Assembly: GCF_020215645.1 (NCBI RefSeq)
Contig: NZ_CP084058.1
Location: 11,400,501 to 11,464,500, forward strand
Length of the DNA: 64,000 nucleotides
From: Nonomuraea gerenzanensis
Lineage (GTDB): Bacteria > Actinomycetota > Actinomycetes > Streptosporangiales > Streptosporangiaceae
Reading direction: 5' to 3'
Positions within the stretch are counted from its first letter, which is position 1, and each line of letters starts with the position of its first letter. A program made the translations under genes and the position numbers. The notes below the pieces were generated by a model, which was given only the letters and a program-made list of their open reading frames with translations, did not search any database and was not told where the DNA came from. Shown here in pieces: positions 34,897 to 42,316 of the stretch.

Positions 34897-35046
34897 TCAT
34901 GCCTCCGGGTGGCAGAGGCCATAACGGTTGCCGCACGCGCACAGAGCGCGTGAGGCTCGCACAACCCGGCCATCGGCCGTCGTCTGCACCCAAGCCCACG
35001 ACTCGTCGCTAGTCAGGTCGTAGATCGGTTCGAAGAAGAAACGCAT
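34897..35046 (-). CDS. Small protein (49 aa) with CxC and C-terminal Cys/His
   Basis: ATG at 35046 follows a strong CAGGAGG site. The product starts MRFFFEPIYDLTSDESWAW and ends with RALCACGNRYGLCHPEA, whose three Cys and one His could bind zinc. Its stop overlaps the ribosome-binding region of the following 26-residue peptide. Confidence 0.6.
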   Translation of the reverse strand: MRFFFEPIYDLTSDESWAWVQTTADGRVVRASRALCACGNRYGLCHPEA

Positions 35047-35085
35047 GTTGAACCTCCTGGATCACTGGGATTTGGAAGGGTGAGT

Positions 35086-35115
35086 GCCCTACCGGGGTTT
35101 GAAACCCGGTAGGGC
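35086..35115 (-). terminator. Intergenic hairpin
   Basis: GCCCTACCGGG pairs with CCCGGTAGGGC over 11 bp; the loop GTTTGAAA can extend the stem with one bulge. Confidence 0.65.
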
Positions 35116-35123
35116 GTAGCTAG

Positions 35124-35765
35124 TTAGCCTGCTGCTACCTCAGGGTTCTGTGGTTCTTTCTTCTGGTCCCGGACTCGCTTCCACGCCATGCGCAGACCGA
35201 GCCCTACACCGACGCACACAAGAACGCCGATGGCTACCAGTGAACCGATATCCCCATTCGGGGATGGTTGGGGTAGAGCCACCGACGGCTCAGTAGTCGT
35301 CACGTAAACCGTGACGGTCTTGAACTCTGTGGTCCTTTCCACTACCGGCAGACCGGCACGCATACTCGGCTCCTCATCCCTTCGTGTTGAAGACGCTTGC
35401 GGAGGCGGAGTAAGAGCAGAACCCACTACCGGAGAAGGAGTTACGAACTCCGTCACCTTGATAGTCGAGACCTGAGCCTGAGGAGTGTGCGTTACATCCC
35501 TAGTCGCCCACTGAGTAGTCGTTTGATACTTCAACTCAGTGCGGTACTCGGTGGAGAACTGCGTCACAGTGCTCCAGAGAGTGGCCGTGGGCGTGTACGT
35601 CGGATCCACTGGGCTAGGAGTGCTGGTCCAGATAGTTTCCGTCGTGGTGACAGGCGGCCCAGACACTGTCTGGGTTACTGTCGGGCAGGTGACGTAGACC
35701 CAGTTTCCGTATTCGTCCTGGGCCATACACACCACTACTGGTGTAGGAGACTCTGCAGGTTCCAA
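35124..35765 (-). CDS. Thr/Ser-rich surface protein with C-terminal membrane anchor
   Basis: The protein (about 213 residues from TTG at 35765, GGGAGGG five bases upstream) is rich in Thr, Ser and Pro repeats (TVTQTVSGPPVTTTETIWTS) and ends with a membrane helix (LVAIGVLVCVGVGLGLRMAW) and a basic tail. The topology suggests an extracellular stalk anchored at its C-terminus. It resembles the larger stalk protein near attR in composition. A role in surface conversion of the lysogen is inferred. Confidence 0.65.
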   Translation of the reverse strand: MEPAESPTPVVVCMAQDEYGNWVYVTCPTVTQTVSGPPVTTTETIWTSTPSPVDPTYTPTATLWSTVTQFSTEYRTELKYQTTTQWATRDVTHTPQAQVSTIKVTEFVTPSPVVGSALTPPPQASSTRRDEEPSMRAGLPVVERTTEFKTVTVYVTTTEPSVALPQPSPNGDIGSLVAIGVLVCVGVGLGLRMAWKRVRDQKKEPQNPEVAAG

Positions 35766-35832
35766 AGGGAACCCTCCCAACTCGCCACTAGCCAACGGCT
35801 GTGTCTTCCGTTGTTTGCAACTAGTGGCTAGT

Positions 35833-35862
35833 GCCCTGGCCGAGATCGCTCCCGGCCAGGGC
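35833..35862 (-). terminator. Intergenic hairpin
   Basis: GCCCTGGCC (35833-35841 region) pairs with GGCCAGGGC (35854-35862) over 9 bp with a 12-base loop. Confidence 0.6.
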
Positions 35863-35883
35863 TGTCGGGAGATGCAAACTCTG

Positions 35884-36090
35884 CTATTGCATCTCGCCGA
35901 ACATCTTGCGAGCGAGCCTCTCATCATGTGTCGTGATGAGTGTTTCCATGCTCGGAATGCCGCTTCCGGCGTACTCGGTCAATACCAGGATCTTGAATAG
36001 TTCCTGCTCCTGCACGAGCATTACGTCTCGCTTGCGGAGACGCTTGAATCCGAGCTTGTAGAGCCCGTTCACAATGGTGCGCCTAACCAT
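35884..36090 (-). CDS. Small basic protein, first gene of the early operon
   Basis: The 68-residue product (MVRRTIVNGLYKLGFKRLRK) begins after a GAGGTGAGAG site and is basic and helical. It is the first gene downstream of the boxA-like leader at 36441-36463. No family is recognised. Confidence 0.65.
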   Translation of the reverse strand: MVRRTIVNGLYKLGFKRLRKRDVMLVQEQELFKILVLTEYAGSGIPSMETLITTHDERLARKMFGEMQ

Positions 36091-36440
36091 CTCTCACCTC
36101 CTCAAAGAAGAGTCGCGATGGTTTATTGTTTCGCCCACAGCGCTAACCTCACTGTGAGCTTGTTCGCCCGTTTAAGGTTGCGAACGCCCGATCTTCACGT
36201 CCTGTCGGGTACCCGTATATGACATGGCCATCCGCATCTAGGTTTTCCAGCCGGTTAACTGGTCTTTCGGCGATCCCAAGCGCACAGTGTGAGTGTGCGT
36301 CATGGGCCTAAGGCCAGAACCGGATTGGTCACTAGTCACAAGCCGCCTCAGTTAGGGCACGGACACCGCCTTTAAGCGGGCCTCTCCAAGTTGTCTGACG
36401 ACTAGGCCACTGCGAGTCGGATCAAAGTCCGCTCACTGTC

Positions 36441-36491
36441 CCACTATTGAGTTCTCAAGAATCGATCGGCTTGTCCGGCTTTCCGTAAGCC
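36441..36491 (-). promoter_or_regulatory. boxA-like antitermination element with upstream hairpin (leader of early operon)
   Basis: On the minus strand the sequence reads TTCTTGAGAACTCAATAGTG (36460-36441), close to the boxA region of actinobacterial rRNA leaders. Immediately upstream (36491-36477) is a small hairpin GGCTT-ACGGA-AAGCC in the place of boxB. It lies about 350 bp before the first early gene and downstream of two promoter motifs. Confidence 0.6.
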
Positions 36492-36592
36492 CTAACCGCT
36501 GACTTTGGTAGTTCCGGCCCGCTTCCGGTTCGGCCTGTCTTGCTGGCCGTTCCGGCGTCCCGTGGTGGCGACAGGCAGAACGTTAGGGCCTG

Positions 36593-36611
36593 TCTACCAA
36601 GTTGCACAACT
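36593..36611 (-). promoter_or_regulatory. Copy 2 of the phage promoter/operator motif
   Basis: The minus strand reads AGTTGTGCAACTTGGTAGA toward the early operon. TAACGT lies 16 bases after GTGCAA and could be a -10 element. Copy 3 is 34 bp upstream. Confidence 0.6.
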
Positions 36612-36626
36612 CCGACTAAGCCATTC

Positions 36627-36650
36627 TCTACCAAGTTGCAGAACCCTAAC
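36627..36650 (-). promoter_or_regulatory. Copy 3 of the phage promoter/operator motif
   Basis: The minus strand reads GGGTTCTGCAACTTGGTAGA toward the early operon, sharing 12 or more bases with the other copies. The tandem arrangement with copy 2 suggests either two promoters or a pair of repressor sites. Confidence 0.6.
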
Positions 36651-36815
36651 TAGGATGTTTCCGCAGCTAGGCGGCACTGAAAGGCCACTCTAAAAGATCT
36701 TGAAAACTTTTCTTGGCAGGCTTCCCGCCCCAAGCACCCCTCATAGCGCCCTACAGGGCGTTTCCCCACGTCAAAGCCAGTAGCTAAGCCACTTGCCAGC
36801 AAGTCGCCCCAGAGA

Positions 36816-36853
36816 GCCCTACAGCCCACCCCAGGGCGGCCCTACAGCCCACC
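36816..36853 (+). repeat. Direct repeat of GCCCTACAGCCCACC
   Basis: The 15-mer occurs at 36816-36830 and 36839-36853, 23 bp apart, inside the C-rich strand-asymmetric part of the non-coding region. Closely spaced direct repeats can be initiator-binding sites at an origin; no direct evidence is available. Confidence 0.5.
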
Positions 36854-37567
36854 TGTGGCCACCTAGCCCACCGCACAGACAGCAACTCTCGGCACAGCCC
36901 GCATCACAGGCCCCCACACGCAGCAAGCCACCACTACCGGCCTACTGCGCTTACTTCCTTCCCACACACACGGAGTGAGCCGACACAGAGTCAGCCCCTC
37001 ACTGCCATGCCGCCCCACAGAGCGGCTCTGTCCTCACCCACTCAGTCAGTGCTCACCAGTGAGCCGGACAGTCACCAGTCTCCGAGTCACGAGTCAGCCC
37101 ACTTGCCAAGCGGCAAGCAGAGCAGCGCACTGAAACACCCTCAGTTGCACACCCCCTCTGACCAGGCACAACACCAGAGTGCCTGGGGTAATCACTAGGC
37201 CGGCCAGCTAGAACCCCGCCGGGGGAGTGGTTCTCGCGAGTCAATACGGGTCTGGGCCTTACTCGGAGTAACCCGAGAGTGCAGGAACTCACTCCAACCT
37301 TCACAACTGCTCTCCTGCGCTCCCACGTGGGAGCCTGCGGTAGAGTCTGACTTCGAGTACCACCAAGAAACGGCAAGACAAGTAGCACACCTGACACCAG
37401 AGGGCATGACCGAAAAGGATCGGATGGGCGACCTTGAGGCAATGGATGTCAAGACTCCATTGCGTCGCCCGGTTGAAGACTCTGGAGTCGTGCTAGACAA
37501 CTGAACAACTCGACAGGACGTGACACCGACTCAAGCGGAGGTCACCACGTGCTGCACGAGGTGTTCT

Positions 37568-37807
37568 ATGGGCTGGATCTTGGCCGTTGTGGTCACTGCT
37601 GGTATCACCAGCGTCTGTTGGTTGCTCGGTTATCGAATGTGGCTCAACTTCCTGCGTGAAGTGATACGGATTGATCCGAAACTGCTCAAGCAGCTCCCTC
37701 CTTCAGCTTCTCCCAGCCGTCTTCGGCTTCCCATCGTGCTCCAGCTCGGGCGCCGGGATGGACAGGCTGTTGACGCGGCCCCAGACAAAAAGACCGAGCA
37801 GGCTTGA
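37568..37807 (+). CDS. Small membrane protein (79 aa)
   Basis: ATG at 37568 follows GAGGTG and opens MGWILAVVVTAGITSVCWLL, a membrane helix, followed by a basic cytoplasmic tail. A longer frame from 37520 is possible but has a poor ribosome site. It is the first rightward gene after the divergent region. No family is recognised. Confidence 0.6.
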   Translation: MGWILAVVVTAGITSVCWLLGYRMWLNFLREVIRIDPKLLKQLPPSASPSRLRLPIVLQLGRRDGQAVDAAPDKKTEQA

Positions 37808-37838
37808 GTAGGACGATCTCGTGAGATATAGGTCGGCA

Positions 37839-38180
37839 ATGGCCACTCCCCTCCAGCCCGAAGAGCCCGTTCCGTACGGCTACCCCTACAGCGAGCACCC
37901 GCCGCCAGCTCCCCCACCGACGCCGCCGGCGGGCTACTGGCAGCCGGCACCGCGGCGCACTGTTCCATCGAGTCGAGCGAAGCTCAGTGTGCTGTTCGGA
38001 GTGGTCGGACTCTTTCTTCCTTACGTGGGTGCCGTTCTGGGGATTGCTGCCGTGGTGACAGGTCACCAGGCGCGCAAGGAGATTAGGACTGGCCCGTACC
38101 GGGGGTACAACACGGCTGCACTCGGCCTGGTGCTCGGCTATGTCACGCTGCTGGGGCAGCTCGTCATGCTCCTCCGGTGA
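37839..38180 (+). CDS. DUF4190-type membrane protein
   Basis: The 113-residue protein has a Pro/Tyr-rich N-terminus (EPVPYGYPYSEHPPPAPPP) and two membrane helices around GVVGLFLPYVGAVLGIAAVV and ALGLVLGYVTLLGQLVMLL with the intervening GHQARKEIR motif. This is the usual layout of actinobacterial DUF4190 proteins, of unknown function. ATG at 37839 is preceded by AGGTCGG. It ends at a bidirectional hairpin. Confidence 0.75.
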   Translation: MATPLQPEEPVPYGYPYSEHPPPAPPPTPPAGYWQPAPRRTVPSSRAKLSVLFGVVGLFLPYVGAVLGIAAVVTGHQARKEIRTGPYRGYNTAALGLVLGYVTLLGQLVMLLR

Positions 38181-38188
38181 AGGAGAAA

Positions 38189-38219
38189 CACCCCCGCCTC
38201 ACAGTGGATGCGGGGGGTG
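38189..38219. terminator. Bidirectional hairpin between convergent genes
   Basis: ACCCCCGC (38190-38197) pairs with GCGGGGGGT (38210-38218) with one extra G. It separates the rightward DUF4190 gene from the leftward kinase gene. Confidence 0.65.
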
Positions 38220-38222
38220 GTC

Positions 38223-39038
38223 TCACGTACCGATACAGAGTCGATGGCTGAGCCACTCGTGGGCGGCCCACTGCATCTTCATCTTCCACTTGGCCGAGTC
38301 TGCCTCAGAGATCTCGGTCCACATGTTCACGCAGCCCTCCGCGAAGACCTTCAGTCCTTCGGCCGGTGCTGCCTGCCAGGCGGGGAGGTCTCGGAACACC
38401 GTCTCGGCCTGTTCCGCTGTGTGCCCTCCGGCTATCAGCCGCAGAATCATGCATGCTGGGTCGATCCACCCGGCCCCCTTCGTTGGCCATGCCCAGTCGA
38501 TGAGAAGGGCGCGGCCGTCCGAGATAAGGACGTTCAACGGGTTGTAGTCGGTGTGGAGGAGGCGGTCTCCTACGAGCCAGTGGAGATCCTCCTCATTAAG
38601 GATGTACGGCTTCCAGCGGCTCTCAGCCGTTTTCAGGTCCAGGCTGGGACACGAGATTCGGCCGAGGACGGCCATCGTGTGTTCGATCTTGGGGAGGTCT
38701 TCCGACCCTGGCGTGTAGTCGGCGTGTCGGCCGTCTATGTACTCGAAGCCGATCAGGTCCCAGTGTTCGTCTTCCTCTACCCGCCACTGGACGCGCGGAG
38801 AGATCGAGGCCACGTACGGCCCGATGGTCCACTCCATGTCTTGCGTCCAGCGCCTCGGGTACGCACGCTTCAGGCCCTTGACGAAGAACTTGTCGAACTC
38901 CGTCTCCAGGATCAGCGCGACGGCCGAGTTCATGCCCTCGGATGCAGTTTCCGCGTTCATGACGCGACCGGTGTACTTCTCCACGGCTGCTCTTGTGGAG
39001 TCCGGGAGGTCCTCCCAGTGTGTTCGTTCTACAGTCAC
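38223..39038 (-). CDS. Aminoglycoside-phosphotransferase-like kinase (cargo cassette)
   Basis: The 271-residue protein has the kinase catalytic motif HTDYNPLNVLI near residue 163 and the metal-binding LLIDWAWPTKG near residue 180, as in the APH/choline-kinase fold. FVKGLK near residue 52 supplies a candidate ATP-binding lysine. Members phosphorylate small molecules such as aminoglycosides or sugars. Here it is the last gene of the operon encoding a radical SAM enzyme and a short peptide, so phosphorylation of the peptide or self-protection is inferred. GTG at 39038 follows a GGAGGAA site. Confidence 0.78.
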   Translation of the reverse strand: MTVERTHWEDLPDSTRAAVEKYTGRVMNAETASEGMNSAVALILETEFDKFFVKGLKRAYPRRWTQDMEWTIGPYVASISPRVQWRVEEDEHWDLIGFEYIDGRHADYTPGSEDLPKIEHTMAVLGRISCPSLDLKTAESRWKPYILNEEDLHWLVGDRLLHTDYNPLNVLISDGRALLIDWAWPTKGAGWIDPACMILRLIAGGHTAEQAETVFRDLPAWQAAPAEGLKVFAEGCVNMWTEISEADSAKWKMKMQWAAHEWLSHRLCIGT

Positions 39039-39061
39039 ACTTCCTCCGTCCTTGAACGCCG

Positions 39062-39094
39062 GGGGCCGCCCCACGATATCGGTAGGACGGCCCC
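39062..39094 (-). terminator. Hairpin between peptide gene and kinase gene
   Basis: GGGGCCG (39062-39068) pairs with CGGCCCC (39088-39094) over 7 bp with a 19-base loop. A weak terminator here would raise the ratio of peptide to kinase message. Confidence 0.5.
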
Positions 39095-39111
39095 TGGCCT
39101 GCGTCGATGGA

Positions 39112-39243
39112 CTAGTACGGCTGGTCGTCAGACGACGAGCATGAGCACTTCTGCGGACCAGTCAGAGCGTCGATGTCCTGAATCACTTCGATCTCAGGCC
39201 TCGGCGCGGGCTTGGTCCCGATCTCAACCATGACTGCGGTCAT
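39112..39243 (-). CDS. Putative RiPP precursor peptide (43 aa)
   Basis: ATG at 39243 follows a perfect AAGGAGGTGA site and overlaps the stop of the radical SAM gene (ATGA). The peptide has a hydrophobic and Pro-containing leader with EIEVIQDIDALTG, then a short C-terminal core starting at Lys32: KCSCSSSDDQPY, with two cysteines, four serines and a terminal Tyr. This is the plan of ribosomally made peptides modified by radical SAM/SPASM enzymes. The modification (for example a thioether or C-C crosslink) cannot be predicted. The longer frame upstream is the antisense of the enzyme gene end and is ignored. Confidence 0.7.
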   Translation of the reverse strand: MTAVMVEIGTKPAPRPEIEVIQDIDALTGPQKCSCSSSDDQPY

Positions 39244-40355
39244 GTGGCGTTCACCTCCTTCGGGTGTCCGTGCTGGCAGTAGTTCGCCAGAGGGGAATTG
39301 GCCTTCCGGTAGAGCTGGACGAGCGGCATGCAGGTCCCACAAGAGCCCTGGAGAGTGCACCCGGTACATCCGCCCTGCCGAAGGAGCAGGGAGTCAGCGA
39401 TCTCGCCGAGCCGGTACATGCCTTCCGGCCCCTCGGCTACGAGGTCGATGTTGGGCTCTCGGCCGATCTTGCAGATCGAGGCCATGCCGTGCGGATCGAC
39501 GTGGAAGAACGTGTGACCGGCATTGCAGCCCGTGAATGTCTTCCTCTTGCGGAGGTGCTCCAGCGATTGCGAGGGGAGCGTCTCAGCGCCGCCGTAGATG
39601 GTCGGCGACATGTTGACGAAGGTCGAATACGGGATGCCGAGCTCCTCCGCCATGCCCTCCATCCGGGCCTGCTCGTCCGCGTTGTGCTTGGTGACGATCA
39701 AACTGAACTTGAGCGGAAGGCCAGCCTCGTGTCCGGCCCTGACACCCTTGATGAACTTCCTGTAGGAGCCAGGCCGACGAGTCAGGCTGTCGTAGCTGGC
39801 CTCGGTCGCGCCGTAGACGCTGATCGTGATGTCGTGCGGCCGGTGCTCGGTGAGCATCTCGAGAATCCGCGCGTCGTGGAGCTTGGAGCCGTTCGAGAGG
39901 ATGCTGATCATCATGCCGAGCTCGAAGCTGAGCATGTAGGTCTCCCGGAACAGCTTGTCGATCGTTGGCTCTCCTCCGGTGAGCTGGAACCAGAGGACTC
40001 CGAGAGCCTGGAGATCCCGGATCATTTTCTCCCTGTCCGGCCACTCCAGCCCCTCGAATTTCTTGAGGCCGAGGTAGCAGTGTTCGCAGTCGTAGTTACA
40101 GCCGAGGTTGAGTTCGTAAGTCGCTCTGACGTAGCCGTACGAGCTCGGCTGGCGGACGAGGACCTTGTCCGTGAAAGGCTCCAGGTCGATGTCTCCCCAC
40201 ACGGAGGAAGCGGCCTCAGGAAACCAGGCCGGAGAGTCGGCCGCGGCCGAGAGCTCCAGATACTTCGCCTCGGAGATCCGGATGCCTCCTCGACGGCCAG
40301 GGCTTAGCGCGAAGTACTCCCCGTCCAGGTACGGGCTGACGATGACGGTGTGCAT
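39240..40355 (-). CDS. Radical SAM/SPASM peptide maturase
   Basis: The 371-residue protein has the radical SAM cluster motif CNYDCEHC at about residues 85-92, the GGEP motif (WFQLTGGEPTIDKL), and a C-terminal SPASM-type region with cysteines in CNAGHTF, CKIGREP, CTGCTLQGSCGTC and NYCQHG for auxiliary iron-sulfur clusters. The first 60 residues (VIVSPYLDGEYFALSPG and onward) may form a peptide-recognition domain. Such enzymes crosslink residues of a precursor peptide. The coupled 43-residue peptide is the likely substrate. I chose ATG at 40355; the longer frame is low-complexity. Confidence 0.88.
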   Translation of the reverse strand: MHTVIVSPYLDGEYFALSPGRRGGIRISEAKYLELSAAADSPAWFPEAASSVWGDIDLEPFTDKVLVRQPSSYGYVRATYELNLGCNYDCEHCYLGLKKFEGLEWPDREKMIRDLQALGVLWFQLTGGEPTIDKLFRETYMLSFELGMMISILSNGSKLHDARILEMLTEHRPHDITISVYGATEASYDSLTRRPGSYRKFIKGVRAGHEAGLPLKFSLIVTKHNADEQARMEGMAEELGIPYSTFVNMSPTIYGGAETLPSQSLEHLRKRKTFTGCNAGHTFFHVDPHGMASICKIGREPNIDLVAEGPEGMYRLGEIADSLLLRQGGCTGCTLQGSCGTCMPLVQLYRKANSPLANYCQHGHPKEVNAT

Positions 40356-40380
40356 GCTGCGCAGTCCCTTCGGCTTGGGA

Positions 40381-40713
40381 TCAGGTGGGGAAATAGCGCT
40401 TGTGCGCCGAGCAGCTCGGGCCGGCGCAACGAGGAGCGAAGTCGTAGCCAGCCAGACGGCGGATCTCAGGTAAAACCGGGAAGATCGGCCAGCGTGCAGC
40501 CGACGCGATGACCATGAGCGGAAACCCGATGGGGCCGATGACGGCCCACTGGCGTGACACGATGAGCTGCTCTCGTCTCCGAGCCTTGCAGCCGCCACAC
40601 ATCTTCGAGACGTCTCGCTGTGTGAGCCGATCTATGGCCTCGATCGTCGGCAAGACAAAGAGCCCGATGCCGGTCAGCCAGATCAGGAGGAGGACGTCCG
40701 TCGGCGCGATCAC
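40381..40713 (-). CDS. Membrane protein with four cysteines (cargo operon)
   Basis: The 110-residue product begins with GTG overlapping the upstream stop (GTGA) and has an N-terminal membrane helix (VLLLIWLTGIGLFVLPTI), a CGGCKARR motif, a second hydrophobic segment (AVIGPIGFPLMVIASAA) and a C-terminal Cys pair. It lies between the peptide-modifying enzyme and the upstream small gene. It might help export the peptide or give immunity; no family is recognised. Confidence 0.6.
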   Translation of the reverse strand: MIAPTDVLLLIWLTGIGLFVLPTIEAIDRLTQRDVSKMCGGCKARRREQLIVSRQWAVIGPIGFPLMVIASAARWPIFPVLPEIRRLAGYDFAPRCAGPSCSAHKRYFPT

Positions 40714-40937
40714 GACGTGGCCCTCTTCCGGTGGTTGTGCGAGGCGGAGAGTCGTTGCCAGGTTCGAGCGGCTGGCCCGTACGGTCCTCGGGCGGTAATC
40801 AATTCACGCCCGTTCGAGGTGCGGTGCTTGACGAAATACTCGCTATTGCCCCATGTGCATAGGACGAACTGCTCACAGCAGGAGGCTTCAAGTATCACGA
40901 CGTACCTATTCGGGATGTACGGCTCCCAATAACGCAT
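40710..40937 (-). CDS. Small basic protein (75 aa, cargo operon)
   Basis: ATG at 40937 follows CAGGAGTG. The product (MRYWEPYIPNRYVVILEASC) has two adjacent Cys residues and a basic C-terminus. Its stop overlaps the GTG of the following membrane protein. No family is recognised. Confidence 0.55.
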   Translation of the reverse strand: MRYWEPYIPNRYVVILEASCCEQFVLCTWGNSEYFVKHRTSNGRELITARGPYGPAARTWQRLSASHNHRKRATS

Positions 40938-40952
40938 AACAGTCACTCCTGC

Positions 40953-41001
40953 GGCGCGGCGGCCAACCGGGGAAGTGTGGGCCGGGAAGGACCGCCGCGC
41001 C
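40953..41001 (-). terminator. Long-stem hairpin between cargo genes
   Basis: GGCGCGGCGG (40953-40962) pairs with CCGCCGCGCC (40992-41001) over 10 bp with a 29-base loop. It lies between the tandem-repeat protein gene and the enzyme genes. Confidence 0.5.
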
Positions 41002-41063
41002 TGATCGAGGGCTCGGGGCGAGAGGGTTGACCTTCCGGCCCCGGAGTGTCTTACGGCCGGGCG

Positions 41064-41465
41064 CTAGAGAATCATGCCGAGCTTGCGCCAGTCGTCGCCG
41101 GACGCCCGGAGGTCGCCCGGGTGCTCCTGGTCGCGTACGGAGTAGGCGTCGTGGTCGTTGATCCGGGCGTACTCCAGGCCCATCCCCTCGACCGCCTCGT
41201 AGCGGTCCTCGTCCACGTCGTACTCGTACAGGTCCGCTTCCCCGTCCACCTGCGCGAGGCCGGCGCTTCTGCCGAGGACCGCGCCCAGCTTGCGGAAGGC
41301 GTCACCGGCGTTCCGGATTTCGTCCTCCTGTCGGCCCTTGACGCGGACCGCGTAGTCATCGGTGTCCCCGATCGGCGCGTACTCCAAGCGGGTACCTTCG
41401 AGCGGCGCCCACTTGTCCTCTGAGACTTCGACCCTGTGTAGGTCGGGCTCGATCCTGGCCGACAT
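41064..41465 (-). CDS. Acidic protein made of two tandem repeats (possibly DUF397-like)
   Basis: ATG at 41465 follows GAGGAG. The 133-residue product contains two repeats of about 55 residues: LHRVEVSEDKWAPLEGTRLE with DDYAVRVKG and FRKLGAVL, then LYEYDVDEDRYEAVEGMGLE with DAYSVRDQE and WRKLGMIL. The VRD and RKLG parts recall DUF397, a family often paired with HTH regulators in actinobacteria, and an HTH gene lies divergently nearby. The family match is tentative. Confidence 0.55.
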   Translation of the reverse strand: MSARIEPDLHRVEVSEDKWAPLEGTRLEYAPIGDTDDYAVRVKGRQEDEIRNAGDAFRKLGAVLGRSAGLAQVDGEADLYEYDVDEDRYEAVEGMGLEYARINDHDAYSVRDQEHPGDLRASGDDWRKLGMIL

Positions 41466-41567
41466 CGTGTTCTCCTCGGGGTTAGTTTCTTCGGTTGTGC
41501 CGGACGCCAGGGCCCGGCTTGGACTCCCCAACCCGTCGAAGCCGAGGGCAACGACGGGCCGGGGAGG

Positions 41568-41966
41568 CTATATAGATCTCTCCTTGAGGGTGCGCACAAT
41601 CCTCCTGTAGTCCTCAGGGGAGACCACGCCTTTTCCGGTCCAAAATAGGTCTGACTGCTGGGCTGCCCAGGGTTCCCACATGTTTAATACGGCGGCCAGG
41701 TCTTCAGCACCCAATGCTTGTTGAGCTGACAGCAGTGGGATGCCATCGACAAGCACTTTCGTTAGCAACGCCATTTGATAATGGTGACTGGTTAGCTGAA
41801 TGGCGGACACCCATGACAGCTCAGAAACTCGATATCTGATGTTGCGGCCTTGAGCAGGAACGGTCACTAATCGACGCCAGTTGCTGAACTGCGCGACGAA
41901 GGTGAAGTCGAGTGCCTGGCGACAGGTCACGACATCCCGTGGGCTAAGGTCCTCATCCTGCCGCAT
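41568..41966 (-). CDS. Hypothetical protein (132 aa, cargo operon)
   Basis: A helical protein (MRQDEDLSPRDVVTCRQALD and onward) with no recognised family. Its start overlaps the upstream gene by 14 bases, so the two are coupled. Confidence 0.6.
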   Translation of the reverse strand: MRQDEDLSPRDVVTCRQALDFTFVAQFSNWRRLVTVPAQGRNIRYRVSELSWVSAIQLTSHHYQMALLTKVLVDGIPLLSAQQALGAEDLAAVLNMWEPWAAQQSDLFWTGKGVVSPEDYRRIVRTLKERSI

Positions 41967-42159
41967 GCCACTGGCCCTTGGCCGAGACGACTGAATCGTG
42001 GTTCCTGATCAGGCTCAGGACGACCTTCCCGTGCCGGTAACCGGTAGGGCGCATCGTGGTGTCGAGCCTGACAAGCTGGACGAAGCCCGCCGAACCTACT
42101 GGTAGGTGATCAAGGGCTTGCCTTAGACGTTCTTCGGCTCTAGCGGCGTAGTTCGTCAC
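41953..42159 (-). CDS. Small protein (68 aa), first gene of cargo operon
   Basis: GTG at 42159 opens TNYAARAEERLRQALDHL; the product ends in a beta-rich part (GKVVLSLIRNHDSVV). No family is recognised. It is the promoter-proximal gene of the leftward cargo operon, 157 bp from the divergent regulator. Confidence 0.55.
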   Translation of the reverse strand: MTNYAARAEERLRQALDHLPVGSAGFVQLVRLDTTMRPTGYRHGKVVLSLIRNHDSVVSAKGQWHAAG

Positions 42160-42316
42160 TCCGCACGACCCTCTACTGTCCCTGTCGCTGGCTTCCCAGT
42201 TGAAGAGGCGGTTCGCATCCGAATTCACGACTTCATCACAACGCTGGGTAGCAGGCTCAGACCAGGAGAGACTAGAGGAGAGAAGCGGAGAGTCCCCCAT
42301 CTGCGCGAGGTGTGCC
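42160..42316. promoter_or_regulatory. Divergent promoter region of the cargo cassette
   Basis: This 157-bp gap separates the leftward cargo operon from the rightward HTH/TPR regulator and must hold both promoters. It contains GA-rich tracts (GGAGAGACTAGAGGAGAGAA near 42266). A regulator transcribed divergently from the genes it controls is a common arrangement; no operator could be identified. Confidence 0.5.

Larger units (their letters stand above)
36091..37567. other. 1.5 kb non-coding divergent regulatory region
   Basis: No convincing gene is seen. The left part (36100-36660) holds two copies of the phage promoter/operator motif and a boxA-like leader for the leftward early operon. The middle part (about 36720-37200) is strikingly poor in G on the plus strand and rich in C and CA steps, with the 15-mer GCCCTACAGCCCACC repeated at 36816 and 36839. 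It could hold a replication origin or an untranslated RNA. Rightward transcription must start near 37200-37560. Confidence 0.55.
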
